NCBI GenBank assembly: GCA_039619475.1
Contig: CM077116.1
Coordinates: 202,329,117-202,393,116 of the forward strand
Reading direction: 5' to 3'
From: Icerya purchasi
Taxonomy: Eukaryota > Arthropoda > Insecta > Hemiptera > Monophlebidae
DNA length: 64,000 nucleotides
Shown here: positions 1 to 11,838 of the stretch, piece by piece
Position numbering within the stretch: the first letter of the stretch is position 1
How the letters are laid out: every line of letters starts with the position of its first letter
Position numbers and translations under genes: made by a program
The notes under the pieces: model-generated
Databases searched by the model: none
The model's input: the letters and a program-made list of their open reading frames with translations, nothing else
Told to the model about the DNA's origin: nothing

Positions 1-515
1 GATAGTTATTCTCTAGCCCAAATGCCACGATTTGGCGTTATCGCGGTTACTTCCTATGATCTCAAATTAAGACTTTCCAAAAGTCAGCCTCCCCCCATTA
101 TTACAGTGATATCTCAAACGTGCCCGGTGATTTCTTTTGAACGTCATCTTGCGACTGTTAAAAATGCTAGTTTTTGTCGTGTCGCAGTGTTTTATTTTAT
201 GCAAGCGAAAAATAATGTACACTCGATAATCGCTAGTTGTGTGAGTGCGATACACAAACGGGGCGACGCTAAGAAAACAATACTGTTCAGTTACCTGTAG
301 AGTACCGTGAAACAAGTTTTACGGCTACAACTTCGTTTATAACCTTGACGGTTTCTGTAGTCTTCCTTGTCATTAACGATTGTGTTTGCCCCAGCTAAAA
401 ATAGTTTTCCGTTCAACTTCTTTTATTTATTTACTTTTTTTTTTGTTTGTTTTTTTTATTATTCCTCCTTTTGTATTATTATTATTATGGTTCTACTGTT
501 TCACCGAGCAAAGCC
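1..515. other. Unassigned sequence left of the foldback element
   Basis: This stretch is a little richer in GC than the AT-rich DNA further right. Short ORFs overlap on both strands, none with recognisable motifs. 420-480 is a T-rich low-complexity run. It may be older transposon sequence, but no family is visible. Confidence 0.3.
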
Positions 516-1594
516 GAGGCAGCATGTTTACGTCCTCCCGGAACTAGTGATTACCGGATTTCCTGAAAGTGTATTGCCATTTGCCAGGTTTACCTGTCGG
601 CGGGTTGTTGTTTAGGTGTGCAATAATCCTAAATAGTGAACACTTAGACTTTTTATGCGGAAGATTAAAATGCGCGGATTTTATTCTGGGAACGTTTTCG
701 GAAGTCATCTTCAGTAGGAGAAAAGAAAAGACACACTCGCCAAGTTAGTAAAGGTACAGTGGCCGAACCGCATTATACATTAACTGAATTTACGGTTCTA
801 TTTAAGAAAACAAAATTTCCCACAGAGTACAGAAATGTCGGAAAGTTGTTGCCATTAACAATATGGACATCGACCCGCATTCCGAATTTGAGACACTAAA
901 TCATGTTCCGTGCACAAAATAAACCGATGGAAATTGGTAACTTTAAAACGCTGCGCGGTGGCATGGCTCCGCTGAAGATCGTACGGTGAAATGATGGAAA
1001 TGTCATAACTTTTTTTTCTCTTTCTCGCGATATTGGATACAATTTAAACCCCGGGCGTATTTTCCATCTTATTCTAATTTCACGAGAAAGGATGACAGAC
1101 ACGGCGTTCCTCGCAATCCCGAGCCATTTGGGGTTTGCCAGAGAATGCCCCCTCGTTTTAAAGTTACCAATTTCCATCGGTTCATTTTGCGCACGGAACA
1201 TGATTTAGTGTCTCAAATTCGGAATGCGGGCCGATGTCCTTTACATATCGTTAATGACAACAATTTTCCGACATTTCTGTGCTATGTGGGAAATTTTGTT
1301 TTCTTAAATAGAACCGTAAATTCAGTTAATGTATAATGCGGTTCGGCCACTGTACCTTTACTAACTTGGCGAGTGTTTCTTTTCTTTTCTCCTACTGAAG
1401 ATGACTTCCGAAAACGTTCCTAGAATAAAATCCGCGCTCTTTAATCTTCCGCATAAAAAGTCCAAGTGTTCACTATTTAAGAATTATTAGACACCTAAAA
1501 AACAATCCACCGACAGGTAAACCGGCAAATGGCAATACACTTTCAGGAACTTCGAATCCGGTAATCACTAGTTCCGGGAGGAACTGCATCGCCT
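516..1594. mobile_element. Long foldback (inverted-repeat) element, ~440-bp arms around a ~200-bp centre
   Basis: The left arm (about 516-950) reappears in reverse complement as the right arm (about 1154-1594). Matching landmarks are CCTCCCGGAACTAGTGATTA near the left end against TAATCACTAGTTCCGGGAGG near the right end, the GGCCGAACCGCATTATAC block, and CGATGGAAATTGGTAACTTT against its complement. The arms match over nearly their full length with small differences, so they have diverged somewhat. The centre (951-1153) is unique, and no transposase ORF is present. The size and arm length suggest a foldback or long-TIR non-autonomous DNA transposon. An old inverted duplication is the alternative. 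Target duplications were not evident. Confidence 0.8.
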
Positions 1595-3874
1595 TTAATA
1601 AAAATTTTATCGGACGCATTTTTTTGTATTTTTAAATTGAATCACAACTGGTTTTCTCAGAAGAAAAAAAGGTTTTCTTTTTTTTTTTTTTGTATTTTCC
1701 TCTAATCTATTACTTTCTGTTGCTAGTAAGAGTAGATATTGTACCGTATTATATCTCTTCACATTTCGGACACGTACCATGTGTCATTTTTAATCTTTAA
1801 TCGGTTTAAATAGACGTTGAAATTTTAATTTGTAGTTAGGTACTGAGATCGTAAGCGGTTGCTCGGTTACATGGGAATAAAAGGAAAAACAGGGTTCTTA
1901 CTATCCTGGCCCGGTCACTTGTACTCAACGACGATGTCTACCGCACAGAACTGATCTTGGGAGGTGACTTCGCGGACGGTAGAAAAAATTCGACACCAAC
2001 GTGTCTGCTTCGGGATCATAATAACCGACTCTTTGACCGTTTCTTCTTATGATCCTTAACTTACTTCAGCCTAGAGACAGAAAGTTGCTAATGTCAACCG
2101 ATCGTTCATACTGCTCATACTAACGACGGAAGACACAACTTTCGTAACCAGATACGGAAAATGGATGAACAAGGTGATCGATTGTGGTCTTTCCCAGAGC
2201 CAGACGCACTCCGCAGCAACCTACATCGAGGACGACAATAATCAGTTCGAAAAAATGATAGATGCGCAGTAACTTTGAAAGTTGAGTGCCCAGTTTTTTC
2301 ACTATGTTCCGTCTCGGATTAATTGAAAATATATATTAACATTCGACGTCAGTTAATATTTATTAAATAAAATAACGAAAAAATTTTCTCAAATAAGAAA
2401 TGAATAAAAATATCACACGATTTGAAGCGTTACGTACCCGTTTCGAATAAATCAGTTTTAAATATGGGCAAACAGAGTGAGAAGAGTTTAGAACTTTGTT
2501 CACCTATCGTTAGAGCTAATGATAAAATTCAATTTGTAAACTTTACAATCAAGTATACATATGTGTGTTTCATCGGACTGTGCTCGTTTCTTATTCGAGA
2601 TAATTGTTATATTATTAATTGAAATCTTTTAATTCTTCTTCTTCTCCGGTTTTTTTTTTTTTTTTTTAGCAGTTTTTACCTTTTTAATTCTCAATTAATT
2701 AATTTTAACGTTAATAGAAAAACAGGTTCTGAATTTCATTCTTGCGATTTTCTCATTTCCCTTCTCAATTTTGATTTGTTGAATTGTAATGAAATAAACA
2801 ATTTTTTTTGGCTCGGCTTGCTAATCTGCTAATCTGTTATAATAACTATGGAAAAAATTCTGTCTTGGTTATATCGAATATATTTACTCGTCTTATCTTT
2901 TATCTGTGTTTAATATCTTCTTCCGTAATTCTTCCGATTTTCTCTCGAGTTAGCTTCCTCATTTTGCCGTCGGTTCTATTATTTGCCAATGTCTCGTTGT
3001 TTTCTGTACTTCCGTATTTTGCTTGATGCATTCGAATAAAATAAAGCCCTGTTAAGTTGACGTCGCATCTTTCTCGAATATTCATCCTTTTTTTTGTCAG
3101 ACGCGTTTTTCGTTCTGTATTCCCGTTTATTAAAACACTAGCCCCTTTTATTTATCGAGAAGTCTTATATATCCTGTTTTTTTCTTTCTCCGTCCACCAC
3201 TCTTTAATAGCTGATGTCGATTGAACTGATATTTCGTGTTTCCCCTTCTTATTGTTTGCGGTTGTGGGTTACTGGCTGGCGTACAAAAAAGAAAAAGAAA
3301 GTAAAAAAGAGTTTAAACGAGTAAATGATTAAGAAGACATCAGATTGAGTTTAGTTTATCTTAATAAAGATTTATAATTGGCATACAATGAATAGAGAGT
3401 TATGTAGATGCATTAAAACTCTGGCCGATTTTTCGTTAGATTAAGTATAAAAAACAATATAAAAAATGCTAAATTTTGCCTGAAATTCCAAGGAGATAAT
3501 TTTGTAGAATATTTATAATTATTTTTCTCGATATACGTTTCATTTCTACTTTAATACTCTCATAAGTATTGTTCGGTACTGTTTATAATAATACGACGCC
3601 CCCTTTAAAGAAAAAAAAAAAAAAAATTAAATGACAAAAAATTGTTAAGATTTTGAAACGTTAAAAATAAATGTAATTATTGAAGTCTACAACAATAATA
3701 TCGAATTTGTTTTAAAAAAAAGTTTAACAATTTCTTTTACTACAGCGGTTGACCGGGAATCGTGATAGGTCTATCATGAAGAAGTTTTATTTTAAAAATA
3801 TCTACGATATGGAACGGTCTAATAAAAGATACATATCGAATTTCATTATTTTAAAAACGTAAAATACGAACGTA
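1595..3874. other. AT-rich sequence without recognised genes
   Basis: Mostly low-complexity AT-rich DNA with T tracts at 1671-1690 and 2651-2667. The part 1850-2260 is less AT-rich and looks like eroded coding sequence, with stops in every frame. Its minus strand carries a short ORF at 2120-2302 with no recognised family. Confidence 0.3.
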
Positions 3875-4035
3875 GGCGTCGTATCGTGAAATAGTTTAAA
3901 CCTTTACAAAAAAAAAAAAAAAAAAAACTAAATTCGTAAACACGGTGACGTTTTGGCGTCGTATCGTGAAATATTTTAAACCTTTACAAAAAAAAAAAAA
4001 AAAAAAAACTAAATTCGTAAACACGGTGACGTTTT
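3875..4035. repeat. Tandem duplication, 80/81-bp unit containing a poly(A) run
   Basis: Two head-to-tail copies, 3875-3954 and 3955-4035, both run from GGCGTCGTATCGTGAAATA through TTTAAACCTTTAC, an A tract of about 20, CTAAATTCGTAAACACGGTG and ACGTTTT. They differ at very few positions, mainly A-tract length and one A/T change. This is a recent local duplication. Confidence 0.95.
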
Positions 4036-6429
4036 GAATGAGCGCATATTCATTGTTGAAATTATTCGATAGCTGAAAATCCTTCTCTCGTCTTACGGTT
4101 AATAATAAAAGGTTGATGAAATTCATTTGCAAGGACGAAAAATTATCCGCTTGGATGAGTCATTTAATTTTCTTCGGACAAACCGCAAGAACGACATGCC
4201 TGCGTCTACTGCGTAGTCTAGATAAGTAATAGAATATGTTGTATTTGGTCATTATCGATGTTATCAACAGCATCTTCGGACTAATTTTCGATTCGTTTTG
4301 ATTCCGTTCGTACTTCTTCCGGGGTTCCTTTCTTAAGTTATTCAGACGTGTTGTGGGCGTTCACTTTCAGTCGCGCGAATTTAATATTTAAAAATTTTGT
4401 GAAAATAATCTGCAACTTCTTTGAATTGTAAAATATTTTTTACATAGCAACTCGTTCAGTGATGGGCTTAAAATGTCATTTAACTGTTATTCATTTTAGC
4501 CCTTCCAATAATACTCTACATAGATGAATAAGAAAAATTAATGTCCAATTCAATTAAGTTTATAGGTCATACTAGTATTGTTTTATCTCTTGCATAAATA
4601 TCGATATAATTGTTATAATTCCGTTGATATAAATATTAATTTTGCGATATTTTACTTCTTACATTATAAAATTGTTAAAATTATCAAATTGTTACTAGTC
4701 TACGTTGCAGTTAAAAGCTGTGTTCGTAACAGCCTTGCAAAATCACGTTGAAAACCTGACTGCGCGATATTACATTTATATAAGTAAACTCTTTCAATAT
4801 TTCGTGTCCGGTTATAAATTGTACGTTAAAAAAAATTAAGGATAAACGTTTCACTATTTATTGTTTCCCCAATATATATTCGGGAAATATACCGATAGGC
4901 CTTTATAATTATTCCAGATTTGTTGAAATTAATTTACATAATGATTTCACAAAATATTTTTAAATTTTTTAACATTAATTAATTGTTATTGATAATGAAA
5001 AGTATTCTTATGAATATATTATTTTAGTTATTAAATTCATAATTTAACCGTATATTAAATACTGAGTAAGGTAATATTGAATTTTCGTTTCCATCGGTTT
5101 AAACCTTACTATGACTAATGCTTGATTAGTCCGTATGATTTAATTAGTTTAATTATTATAATTCATTGATAGCTTTTTAACATTTTTTTAAAATCTTTTA
5201 ATTTTTAACATACCAGTAGGTTAGGGAATATTATTGCTTTGTACAGTATAATTCTTTTTTATAATTAATAGTCTTTTGATTGGAGTGTAAATAATTAAAA
5301 AATTTTTAATTTTACTTTGAATGATTTTTAAAAAGTGACCATGTGTAATTTCTAGTTATCAACGATTGCTTCAAAATACTTCCCCTTTATCGTACTTAAT
5401 ATTTATTTTTCGTGTCGTATTATATTTAAAGTGACATTTTTAAATTTCTTGTTAAAAATCGCAGAATTTGTTTTTGTCACGCTAATTAGAAGTTTAAATT
5501 CGATAAGAAATTTTTTTATTATATGCTATTACGATTTTATGTTTCTATTTGTTGTTCCGTTTTTACGGCTATTATCACTGTAACATGGTTAACAAACATT
5601 ATTAACATTTTCAAGTAAGGCCCTAATACTGAGCTTTTACACCTGTAGCTACTGAGTATTTTTATAATTACCAACTTTTATACATGCAAGTCTATTGCTA
5701 AAATATGAGTTTAGTGTATTTACTAAATTATTGTCAACTCCCAACTAATACAATCGAATGGCTTCCTAATTTTAGAGCGTAATTGAGCAGTTTTACTTCT
5801 TCAGATTATCAGCTTACAAAAATTTCTGTAAAGCACTTACCAACGTTCGAAATCATTTTTATCTATGATTTCTTTTTTTTTTTATTTTATTTAAGTTTTA
5901 TTATCATTATAAATAATAATAATTATTATTATTATTATGATTAATATACGAACGTTAAATCTAGAGACATTTAAAGAAATTAGCTCAACGCTATTGAAAA
6001 ATTTCCTGGTCACATAACACGTGCCTAGAATTTATCTACAATGCTATTTTGCTCGACTTGCGCGGGAACAACACTACCGGTCACTATTACAGCGTCATCA
6101 GATGGCTATTAAAAACTCTATAGGTAACTGACTAATACAGTTTTAATATACTCTTTATCGACGTGTTCAACAGAATTGCCGGCAGAAGATCAACCTCTAA
6201 ATTTGGACACAACCATTTGTAATACACTATGATTTTATGTAAAACAATTTAAAATTATTCGCGAGCATTGCCAAGTTACAGAGTTTCGAAGTAATAATAG
6301 GTTTCCAGTTACGTTCTTTTTTAGTTAATTTCATGTGAAACAATTTAAAATCATCTTAAACTTCGATTTCGTTCCATCGCAAATGGAGATAAATAGTATT
6401 GATACTATCTAATATGCTTGATGTAATAC
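4036..6429. other. AT-rich sequence without recognised genes
   Basis: No conserved motif or exon-like island was seen. Small AAT/ATT runs occur around 5906-5940. Confidence 0.35.
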
Positions 6430-6840
6430 ATATTAAGGTATCGCAACATTTTTAGACTATTGATTTAGTCGTTTGGGACTGCTTCGGTTGCTGATGTTCG
6501 TACAGGAATTATAATCGTCTTCGTTGTCCATATCCTTTTAATTTCATCTGCTAAGGCTTTATATTTACTTTTTTTTTTTTTTTATATATTTTTTGTCACG
6601 TTTATTATGTCAGGTGCATCTATTCTTAACGCTATTTTATTCTTTTTGTACTGCAGCTGGTCTGGTGCTTTTTTTATCTGTAATTACGGATCTGTTGTAA
6701 CATAATTTATAAAATTCATTTTCCAGCAATCCAGCAACGCTTCTGATTTAAGGCATTGATCAAACTGTATCTACGCTACTGCTTTTGGCTTGATTGCACT
6801 TACGGCGCAAATCATCCGCGTCATTTTTATTTCTAATTAT
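6430..6840 (-). pseudogene. Non-LTR retrotransposon C-terminal tail relic
   Basis: Read on the minus strand, several frames give pieces of the tail that follows the reverse transcriptase in many insect LINEs. In order these are YNRSVITDK (about 6700), then KNKIALRIDAPDIINV, then KYKALADEIKRIW and IIIPVRTSATEAVPN near 6470-6570. That order (a D-rich block, then L-A-x-E-I-K-x-I-W, then a P-V-x-x-S-A-T block) is the arrangement known for this tail. Stops and frameshifts separate the pieces, so it is dead. The clade is uncertain. Confidence 0.55.
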
Positions 6841-6855
6841 GTGAAGATGATTTGA

Positions 6856-6856
<1 letters not shown>

Positions 6857-6915
<59 letters not shown>
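6857..6915. repeat. (ATT)n microsatellite
   Basis: About 19 uninterrupted ATT units, next to the 5' side of the minus-strand LINE tail. On the minus strand it reads as a run of Ile codons, which is not coding. Confidence 0.97.
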
Positions 6916-7750
6916 GTGTATTTTATACGTTACTGGAAGTGTTATTCTCGAAGCTTCATAGTTAAAAACTTTCCCGATATTACTTTGCTTAATATTCAAA
7001 AATTAAAATCTTAAAAATTATTAATTCATTTTTTTTTCTATTCAACTGTAATCGGTCACCTAGTTATATGTTGGAAGCTAGTCTGTGTCAAATTTAGCTA
7101 ATATAATACTTGAGTGAAACATGCACTCAAAATTTTTACCGTGCAGAAGCAACTCTTAATTTTTTCGCTAATGAGGCAAGTGAAGCAGTTGCGGTTTTTA
7201 ATCGGAATTATCTTTAAACTAGTAAATTCGCTGTTTTCAGACAATCGGTTTAAATTTTGTGTACAATTGCACGGGTGAAGGTAATTTTAAAGTAGAAAGA
7301 AGATGAAAAGTTGTCACAGGGGCATTTATCTTTTTTATAAAGCCATCGTGTGCAGCATGTGTGTTATTCGTTGTAATTATCGATTGTTGCCAAAAGCAGT
7401 TTTTTACGGTTTTTCAGAAGGTCGCTTACGGCGAAGCATATCGAGTTATTTGAAAATCGAATATTTTCCTGGTTTCAACGGGGTTTTAATAACACGATCG
7501 CATGAGGGAAGCTGCATCCAATTGCGAATTTAGGCATCTTGTCCAAATTACGTTGGCCTGGGTTCAAGTTTCTTAAGCTTCCTTGTAAATAGTCGCATAT
7601 CTATTATTTAACGAAGATTATCATAAAAATATATTTGAATTCCCACCTTCTATAAAGAAAAATTTCGTCACACGAGTATTTTGCCATTTATTTTCATTAT
7701 ATACCAGAGCCAGGTAACCGAATTCGTACCTGTTCTGAATTTTTGTTTGC

Positions 7751-7782
<32 letters not shown>

Positions 7783-10560
7783 AGATGCAGATCAATCAAT
7801 GCGCTGACTTTCACAAATAACTAACAGTATTATAGTAATCTACGCGAAATATGGAAGCTATTTTTTTGTTTTTCAGCGCAGTTCATATGCCCATTGTCTT
7901 AACTGTTGTATGTCGACGTTGGTTCTCTTACAACGCACAGCACCAAGGCCAAAAATTTAAAACTTCAGCCATTAACATTTCAAAATTTTGTGTTCAGTTC
8001 GTTATATACCGTAATAAATAAGCGTGTATAGTTTTTACTTACTTTTTATTTAATAAACTCTAAATACAAGAGATCTCCAGAACGAGTCTATGTAAGAATT
8101 TCTTGTTCAATAAAATTTTTTTAGAAAATATTTCTAAGTCTCCGAAGAACCGTGTGAATTTTATTAAAATCATTAGAGCCATTCCAGAGAACCAATTACA
8201 TAAATGTACACGTATATATATATATGAAAACTCGATCCTGCACACATCTACCTGAGGAACCCCATGGACCTTTAGATAATAGTTTTTTTATAAGTAGTGT
8301 GGAGAGTCGATTTTAATTGATTGCGTCATTCTTTAATTTAGAATTTGCGTAGGAATTTCTAATTGTTGTCATTTTATTTCCGTTTTATAAAAACGTGATA
8401 ATCGCAGAAATTTTTCACATTACTTTACGCGTAAACATGACGTAGTTTTTGTTTTTGTTTTTTTTTTCTTGCTATATATTGCTAAAATGATCCAAACGGA
8501 TGTATTCCTCTCAGCCTTAAATATTATTAAAAAATGTTAACTTCTTTTTAGAAAAATCAGTACTGCTTCAACCACGAAGACATCACGTCATAGAATTTCC
8601 TGCAGCTTGCTGGAGGGCACAATGTTTTGTACTGCGACAAATAGTGTATATGGAGTATATCGTGAGCAGGGATGTGCTAGACAGACTGGAATGACATTTG
8701 CACTATGTGCCCATGCGTTAATCAGGTGTGTCCAATATGAAATCGGCTCATTACGATCTCCTTTTTTTAGAACGCTCTCGTAAATCCAGTATTTTCCCGG
8801 ATCGTACGAAGGTAATTAGTTTCGAATCTGACAACTATCGACATTTTCTTAGCTTTGAGATCTGTTATCACGTCTGATATTGAAACTTGAACGTTTGGAT
8901 GAGACTATATAGCTATTGTCCCCTTCGTTGGCGGTTTAATTTGAAAAAAAAATCCTATATGTCTGGTTTCTGGAACATTGTGATTTTGCAATGAAGGATT
9001 CTGAGTCAAAAGATTTAGTTTTGCGCTTTACTTTGAAAATGAAATTTTACTTAGATATTTGATTATTCATGCCCTTTTCCGGATGATTGTTTAAAATTAT
9101 AAAAAGCTTTTAATTAAACTTTATCGGAAAATATATTAAAAATATTTTTAAACAAACCGCCGTACGTGTATTTCAGGAACACATAATCAAGGTGTATTTG
9201 TAATTGAGACTTATTTATATAAATATTTTTAATATGTTTGTTTTGTTATATAGGTTTCTGTCACTTATTGTCTTTAATTTAACATATAATAAGTAAAAGC
9301 ACACTAATATAAAACAATTAACAAATATTTATTTACCTGATGCGTTTCAAAGCCAAAGCTTCATATTCGCGGTAGTTGTTTATTTCTTTATTTTTTTTAT
9401 TTTATTTGTGTGTGTGTGTGGTTTTTATAAGTAATACATTTAGTTTTAATTTTGTGTAATTCATCTGCTGTAATAAATCTTCCCTGTGCGGTTATGTAAT
9501 TGCCTGTTGATGCTAACAGCATTTGAGTCATTAATTGAAACTTTTTATTGCTAAATTATCGCGCTTACAACACTTTCAGTAATCGATTTCACACAGTTTT
9601 GATGGTTCAATAGAGTAATTGTATTGACGTTTGCGATGTATTTTGAACTCGAATCTCGTGCTGATAAAATGCACTCTCCTTGTTCTTTAGACGTGGTGTA
9701 ATTTCAAAAAGCACCTTTTCATTTTGTTGTAATAATTGTTAGTATTACAAATAATTATATTATTATTACTATTATTATTATTTATTTTTATGGATTATTT
9801 TTACCATCTATGGTCATTGTGGGGTCCGATGGAGGTTGACGTTTGAAGGATGTACATCAGGTTATTATCCTTTAAGAAGTCTAGTGTTGACCTTATCCTC
9901 TCAGCGGTAATGTCAGATTTAGTTTTAATCTCCTACAGGAATGCCGAATATAACGTTAAACATTTTAGTACGATGCCCCCAGTAATACTATCACGGGTTC
10001 AAAGTTACTGTAGACGTATTAAATTATTATTTTTTGCTTAATTATTAGATTTGCGATTATTATTATTAATTATGTTTACGATAAAGTTAGACAATTATCT
10101 TTTTTAAATTTTATATTACAAAATTACACAATTTTTTTTGATCGGCAGGCCGCTGAAAATACACAATTAACAATATACGCAAATATACAATTTTAAACAT
10201 TTAGAATAATAATTTAAATTCTACGAATCCTGCTGTCGATGGTGGTTTGTTTGGTTGTCGGTCTGCAAATTTTCGGATTCCGGTGATTCCGATTGGCGAG
10301 AGTTCGGTTAGATAAATTATAAAAAAAGACTTCTTTAATCACGAACCACCTCGGAACATTACCCGGATTTCGCGAAACGTAATTTGAAAACTGAACAATT
10401 AAACGAAACAAGGTGTTACCCGTTTTTTACAATGGGCAACTTCTTCAGCAAGTCGCCAACAAATTACAGGAGGAGCTACTAAATACTAAGCAGCGACCTG
10501 AAAAAAGGTAAAACTCCAACTGACTTCCGATCAAAAATCCTTCTGCGGTCTCTTCTTTGA
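6916..10560. other. AT-rich sequence without recognised genes
   Basis: Short ORFs only, on both strands, without motifs. A slightly GC-richer patch at 8560-8760 could be old transposon DNA. A TG run lies at 9409-9420 and ATT runs at 9762-9782. Confidence 0.3.
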
Positions 10561-10576
10561 TAGGTTTTCCAATCCT

Positions 10577-11125
10577 GTGTCACCGTTCACCGCCCGTTTC
10601 CAAAAAAAAAAAAACAGCACGCATTTCGCCAAGTGTCGGTCCACAATATTCACGTGTGACCAACAAAAGCATCCCGCATTCTCGCTCTCACTATGTTTTC
10701 CGTTATGTACTTTATCTGTAAGATGTAATGGACCTATTACACGGGCGAGTTCGATGGAGATGTATCTAAAAGTCTCATGCTTATATATAGCCTATCGCAT
10801 TGAAGGAAGAGATGTTGAACGGATGCAGAATATGTCTAGAACAAAAAGATTGATCAACAGCGCTTTTATAAGATATAATTGTGAGACAACCTCACCGGCC
10901 GCAACCGTAGATGATTTATCAAACAATAGTCGGATCATCTCATCTCTAATGGTGGTCATCGTGGGTCGATGGACTACCATGCGCAAATCGGAGGGTGTAG
11001 AAAGGAAGTCCCGGTACTGCTGCTGTTTAATAAAGGTAAAATACTCGACACTTGTGGTATGGGCGTGGTTGAAAGGATTGGCTTGGGCACAGTATAACAA
11101 GGTGCCCGGCGTAGAATTAGCCTAA
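10577..11125 (+). other. Longest open frame in the window, unrecognised (182 codons from a GTG; first ATG at 10691)
   Basis: This 549-bp open stretch sits in a GC-richer patch (about 10200-11420). I recognise no domain. The stretch before the ATG at 10691 contains a poly-Lys run (an A tract), so only about 145 codons could be a real protein. The composition is ordinary, with several Cys and Trp and no signal peptide or membrane segment. The minus strand is open over much of the same ground (10792-11100), which weakens the coding case. It may be an eroded transposon ORF or chance. Confidence 0.15.
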
Positions 11126-11547
11126 AATGCCCGAGAATGATCGGAGTATACTCAAAAAGTGAAATAGTATAATACGCAATGTGCAATAAACAATTTCTTC
11201 AATAATAATGGGATATTGGTATCGTGATTCCGTATAACATTTACGGTTACTGGTGAATCACAAGTATATTCAGATTTTGTTGTGAAGTTGATAGATAAAA
11301 TGAAAAAGGATTCCATTCAATACCGCGCCTAGAGGAGAATAAATAATAGCTTGATGAACGCGTGATGGTGTATTTGTCCGTTAATCCTGCATACACACGT
11401 TGTCGGTGAAGAGAGTCTAGGCTCTCTCAGTTATTGATTTCACTTTTGACAATATTTAAATTATCGTTAATTTTTTTTTTTTTTTGCGATAAGAAAATGA
11501 TCAAGTGCAAATAGGTTTTTTTCTAGTATTTTCGTTTTTATCTTTAA

Positions 11548-11838
11548 TATTATAAATTTAAATAATTGTAAAATAACTAATGCTTTATTTTTTTATTACT
11601 CGAACGCCATTCACAATTTACAAAATATTGTATATAACATTATTTATATTGTAATAAACTTGACTATTTATTTTATTTATTTGTTTTAACGTGTTTTGAA
11701 CAATTTTAAGTTTATTACAATATAAATAATGTTATCTATAATATTTTGTGAAATGTGAATGCCGTTCGAGTAATAAAAAATATAACATTAGGAACCGCAT
11801 ATTAACAGTTATTTTACAATTATTTAAATTTATAATAT
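11548..11838. mobile_element. Palindromic MITE-like element, ~115-130-bp arms
   Basis: The left arm (about 11548-11661) and right arm (about 11708-11838) are inverted copies: TTATTACTCGAACGCCATTC on the left matches GAATGCCGTTCGAGTAATAA on the right, and AATATTGTATATAACATTAT matches its near-complement. A 46-bp AT-rich loop separates them. The right arm carries a small insertion near 11790. No ORF is present. A transcript could form a long hairpin. The element boundaries are approximate and no clear target duplication was found. Confidence 0.85.
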
